Assembly (NCBI GenBank): GCA_020024675.1 | Contig: JAHHTM010000076.1 | Span: 1-6,386, forward strand | DNA length: 6,386 bases | Direction: 5' to 3' | DNA from: Muricomes sp. | Lineage (GTDB): Bacteria > Bacillota > Clostridia > Lachnospirales > Lachnospiraceae | In this document: positions 5,296 to 6,386 of the stretch, in pieces | Layout of the letters: each line of letters begins with the position of its first letter | Position numbering within the stretch: position 1 is the stretch's first letter | Translations under genes and position numbers: made by a program | The notes under the pieces: model-generated | Databases searched by the model: none | Told to the model about the DNA's origin: nothing | Seen by the model: only the letters and a program-made list of their open reading frames with translations

Positions 5296-6386
5296 TTACT
5301 GATGGCGAACAACTTCAAATCGCTTTACTTTTACTTTATCTTTTTGTTTCAATCCCGCATTTCTTTTTGCAAGCATGACCTGCTGCTCTACCGTTTCAAG
5401 TCCATTTTGATTTGGAAGCAAAAATCCCTTTTTACGTCCCTTTGTCACAATAACACCATAACGATTGATATCTAACATATCTAACGATGCAATCTCCTCT
5501 GGTATTCCTACCACATCTACAATGATCTCCAAGCGTTTTAGTTCGTCTTTTTGGATTGGTGCAAATCTTGGATCATGCAATGCTGCATTAACAGCATTCT
5601 GTATGATTTCTTCAGCAAGAGAGGCTTTTACTGGTTCGATTGTTCCAAGACATCCCCTTAATTTTCCACTTTCTTTTATTGATACAAAAACACCTGCTTT
5701 TGAATGATAAAATTCTTCCGGAAGTCCTTCTGGAACTGTCGGCATCTGCCCAAATACTACACATTCTTCAATTGTTCTTCTTGCAAGAGATACGAATGCA
5801 TCTTCTTTTTCCATGTGAGCTTTAATTTTTGTTTCCTCTCTGGCAATATATTTTTCTTTTAAATTTCTATCTGCATCTTCTTTTATTACTTTGTAAGCAC
5901 AAATTCCATATCCTACACCAAATGGTCCTTCATAAGAAAGTGCTTCTGCCTGAACTTCCGTGCGATCTAAAGCTCCTGCCATAACAAGAAATGTTCTGTG
6001 TCCACACTCTGCTGCCTTTGCAAGAAATCCCTCGTCAAAATCAAACAGTTCATCAAATCTGGCATTTGCCATAATATCCATAACTTTTTCATCATACTGA
6101 GGCCCTTCTTCATAATATCCATACGGTCCGTCTTCCTGCATTCTATGTGACAAATCCCCACTTGCAATTATCACTGTTTTTCTTCCTAATTTTTGTGCTG
6201 CATTTTTGATACACTGTCCAAGTTCATAATGTTTCGTAAATGGCAGTCCGGAAAGTCCAACACGTACCAAACGATAATCTTTCCACTTTTTGTTTATAAA
6301 TATAAGCGGAATCATCGTTCCATGATCAAGCATCTTATTTTTTTCACCTTTTGTTCCGGCTGGTACATCATAAGTTTCTGCAACTG
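5296..6386 (-). CDS. AmmeMemoRadiSam system fusion: LigB/MEMO-like domain (partial) plus AMMECR1 domain
   Basis: The frame is open from the right edge to the stop at 5296 (362 codons seen); the true start is outside. Reading through 6334-6386 gives VAETYDVPAGTKGEKNKM, joining smoothly onto LDHGTM, a conserved LigB/MEMO block, so the ATG at 6333 is internal. Numbering from that Met, residues 1-148 are the C-terminal half of a class III extradiol-dioxygenase-like (MEMO1) domain: LDHGTMIPL (2-10), VGLSGLP (25-31), IIASGDLSHR (55-64, with the conserved His63) and ECGHRTFLVMAGAL (109-122). Residues 149-175 are a charged linker. Residues 176-345 are AMMECR1, with LRGCLGT (225-231), NAALHDPRF (249-257) and QNGLETVEQQ (309-318). 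Both families occur with a radical SAM enzyme in the AmmeMemoRadiSam set; the chemistry is not known to me. A radical SAM gene may lie beyond the right edge. The gene converges on yaaA. Confidence 0.9.
   Translation of the reverse strand, partial: VAETYDVPAGTKGEKNKMLDHGTMIPLIFINKKWKDYRLVRVGLSGLPFTKHYELGQCIKNAAQKLGRKTVIIASGDLSHRMQEDGPYGYYEEGPQYDEKVMDIMANARFDELFDFDEGFLAKAAECGHRTFLVMAGALDRTEVQAEALSYEGPFGVGYGICAYKVIKEDADRNLKEKYIAREETKIKAHMEKEDAFVSLARRTIEECVVFGQMPTVPEGLPEEFYHSKAGVFVSIKESGKLRGCLGTIEPVKASLAEEIIQNAVNAALHDPRFAPIQKDELKRLEIIVDVVGIPEEIASLDMLDINRYGVIVTKGRKKGFLLPNQNGLETVEQQVMLAKRNAGLKQKDKVKVKRFEVVRHQ

Noticed and set aside
5967..6167. Minus-strand 66-codon frame within the MEMO-like domain
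   Set aside because: It overlaps the conserved GDLSH and ECGHRTF region in another frame on the same strand; no independent support.
6334..6386. ATG at 6333 as the true start of the MEMO-AMMECR1 gene
   Set aside because: The frame continues to the edge with sensible family residues and the ATG falls within the conserved LDHGT block, so the start is outside the window.

Overview
The window is AT-rich bacterial chromosome with strong GGAGG-like ribosome binding sites, closely packed genes and Firmicutes-type housekeeping families. A small cysteine-rich protein resembling DUF6472, a GAF-GGDEF-EAL protein with a 'DINGLK' motif, and a MEMO-like/AMMECR1 fusion together suggest a Clostridia member, most likely of the Lachnospiraceae. 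That assignment is an inference from family resemblance. No mobile element, CRISPR array, tRNA, rRNA or prophage gene is visible.

Layout. Six genes lie on the minus strand from about 4380 down to the left edge: maf (nucleotide pyrophosphatase), a 62-aa five-cysteine protein, a six-helix membrane protein, a GAF-GGDEF-EAL protein, an Sfp-type 4'-phosphopantetheinyl transferase, and the N-terminal part of a membrane-anchored VanY/LdcB-like (M15B) carboxypeptidase cut by the left edge. Gaps are 5, 12, 92, 14 and 22 bases. The first three genes look like one transcription unit starting from an extended -10 promoter upstream of maf. The 92-base gap carries a good promoter candidate and two inverted repeats, so the last three genes probably form a second unit, possibly with read-through from the first.

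A 120-base divergent region separates maf from yaaA (plus strand, peroxide stress protein) and holds promoter candidates for both genes plus an 8-bp-arm inverted repeat. yaaA ends at a long bidirectional hairpin terminator shared with a convergent minus-strand gene. That gene encodes the C-terminal half of a LigB/MEMO-like domain fused to an AMMECR1 domain (AmmeMemoRadiSam system) and runs off the right edge.

Functional reading. Most of the region is housekeeping or stress related: nucleotide-pool sanitation (Maf), iron/peroxide protection (YaaA), cell-wall trimming (M15B peptidase) and carrier-protein activation (phosphopantetheinyl transferase). The parts most worth a second look are the signalling protein, whose EAL domain has lost key catalytic residues; its tight coupling to the phosphopantetheinyl transferase and wall peptidase; the MEMO-AMMECR1 fusion of unknown chemistry; the small cysteine protein next to maf; and the palindromes placed inside promoters. 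I see no clear-cut new multi-gene defence or biosynthetic system.
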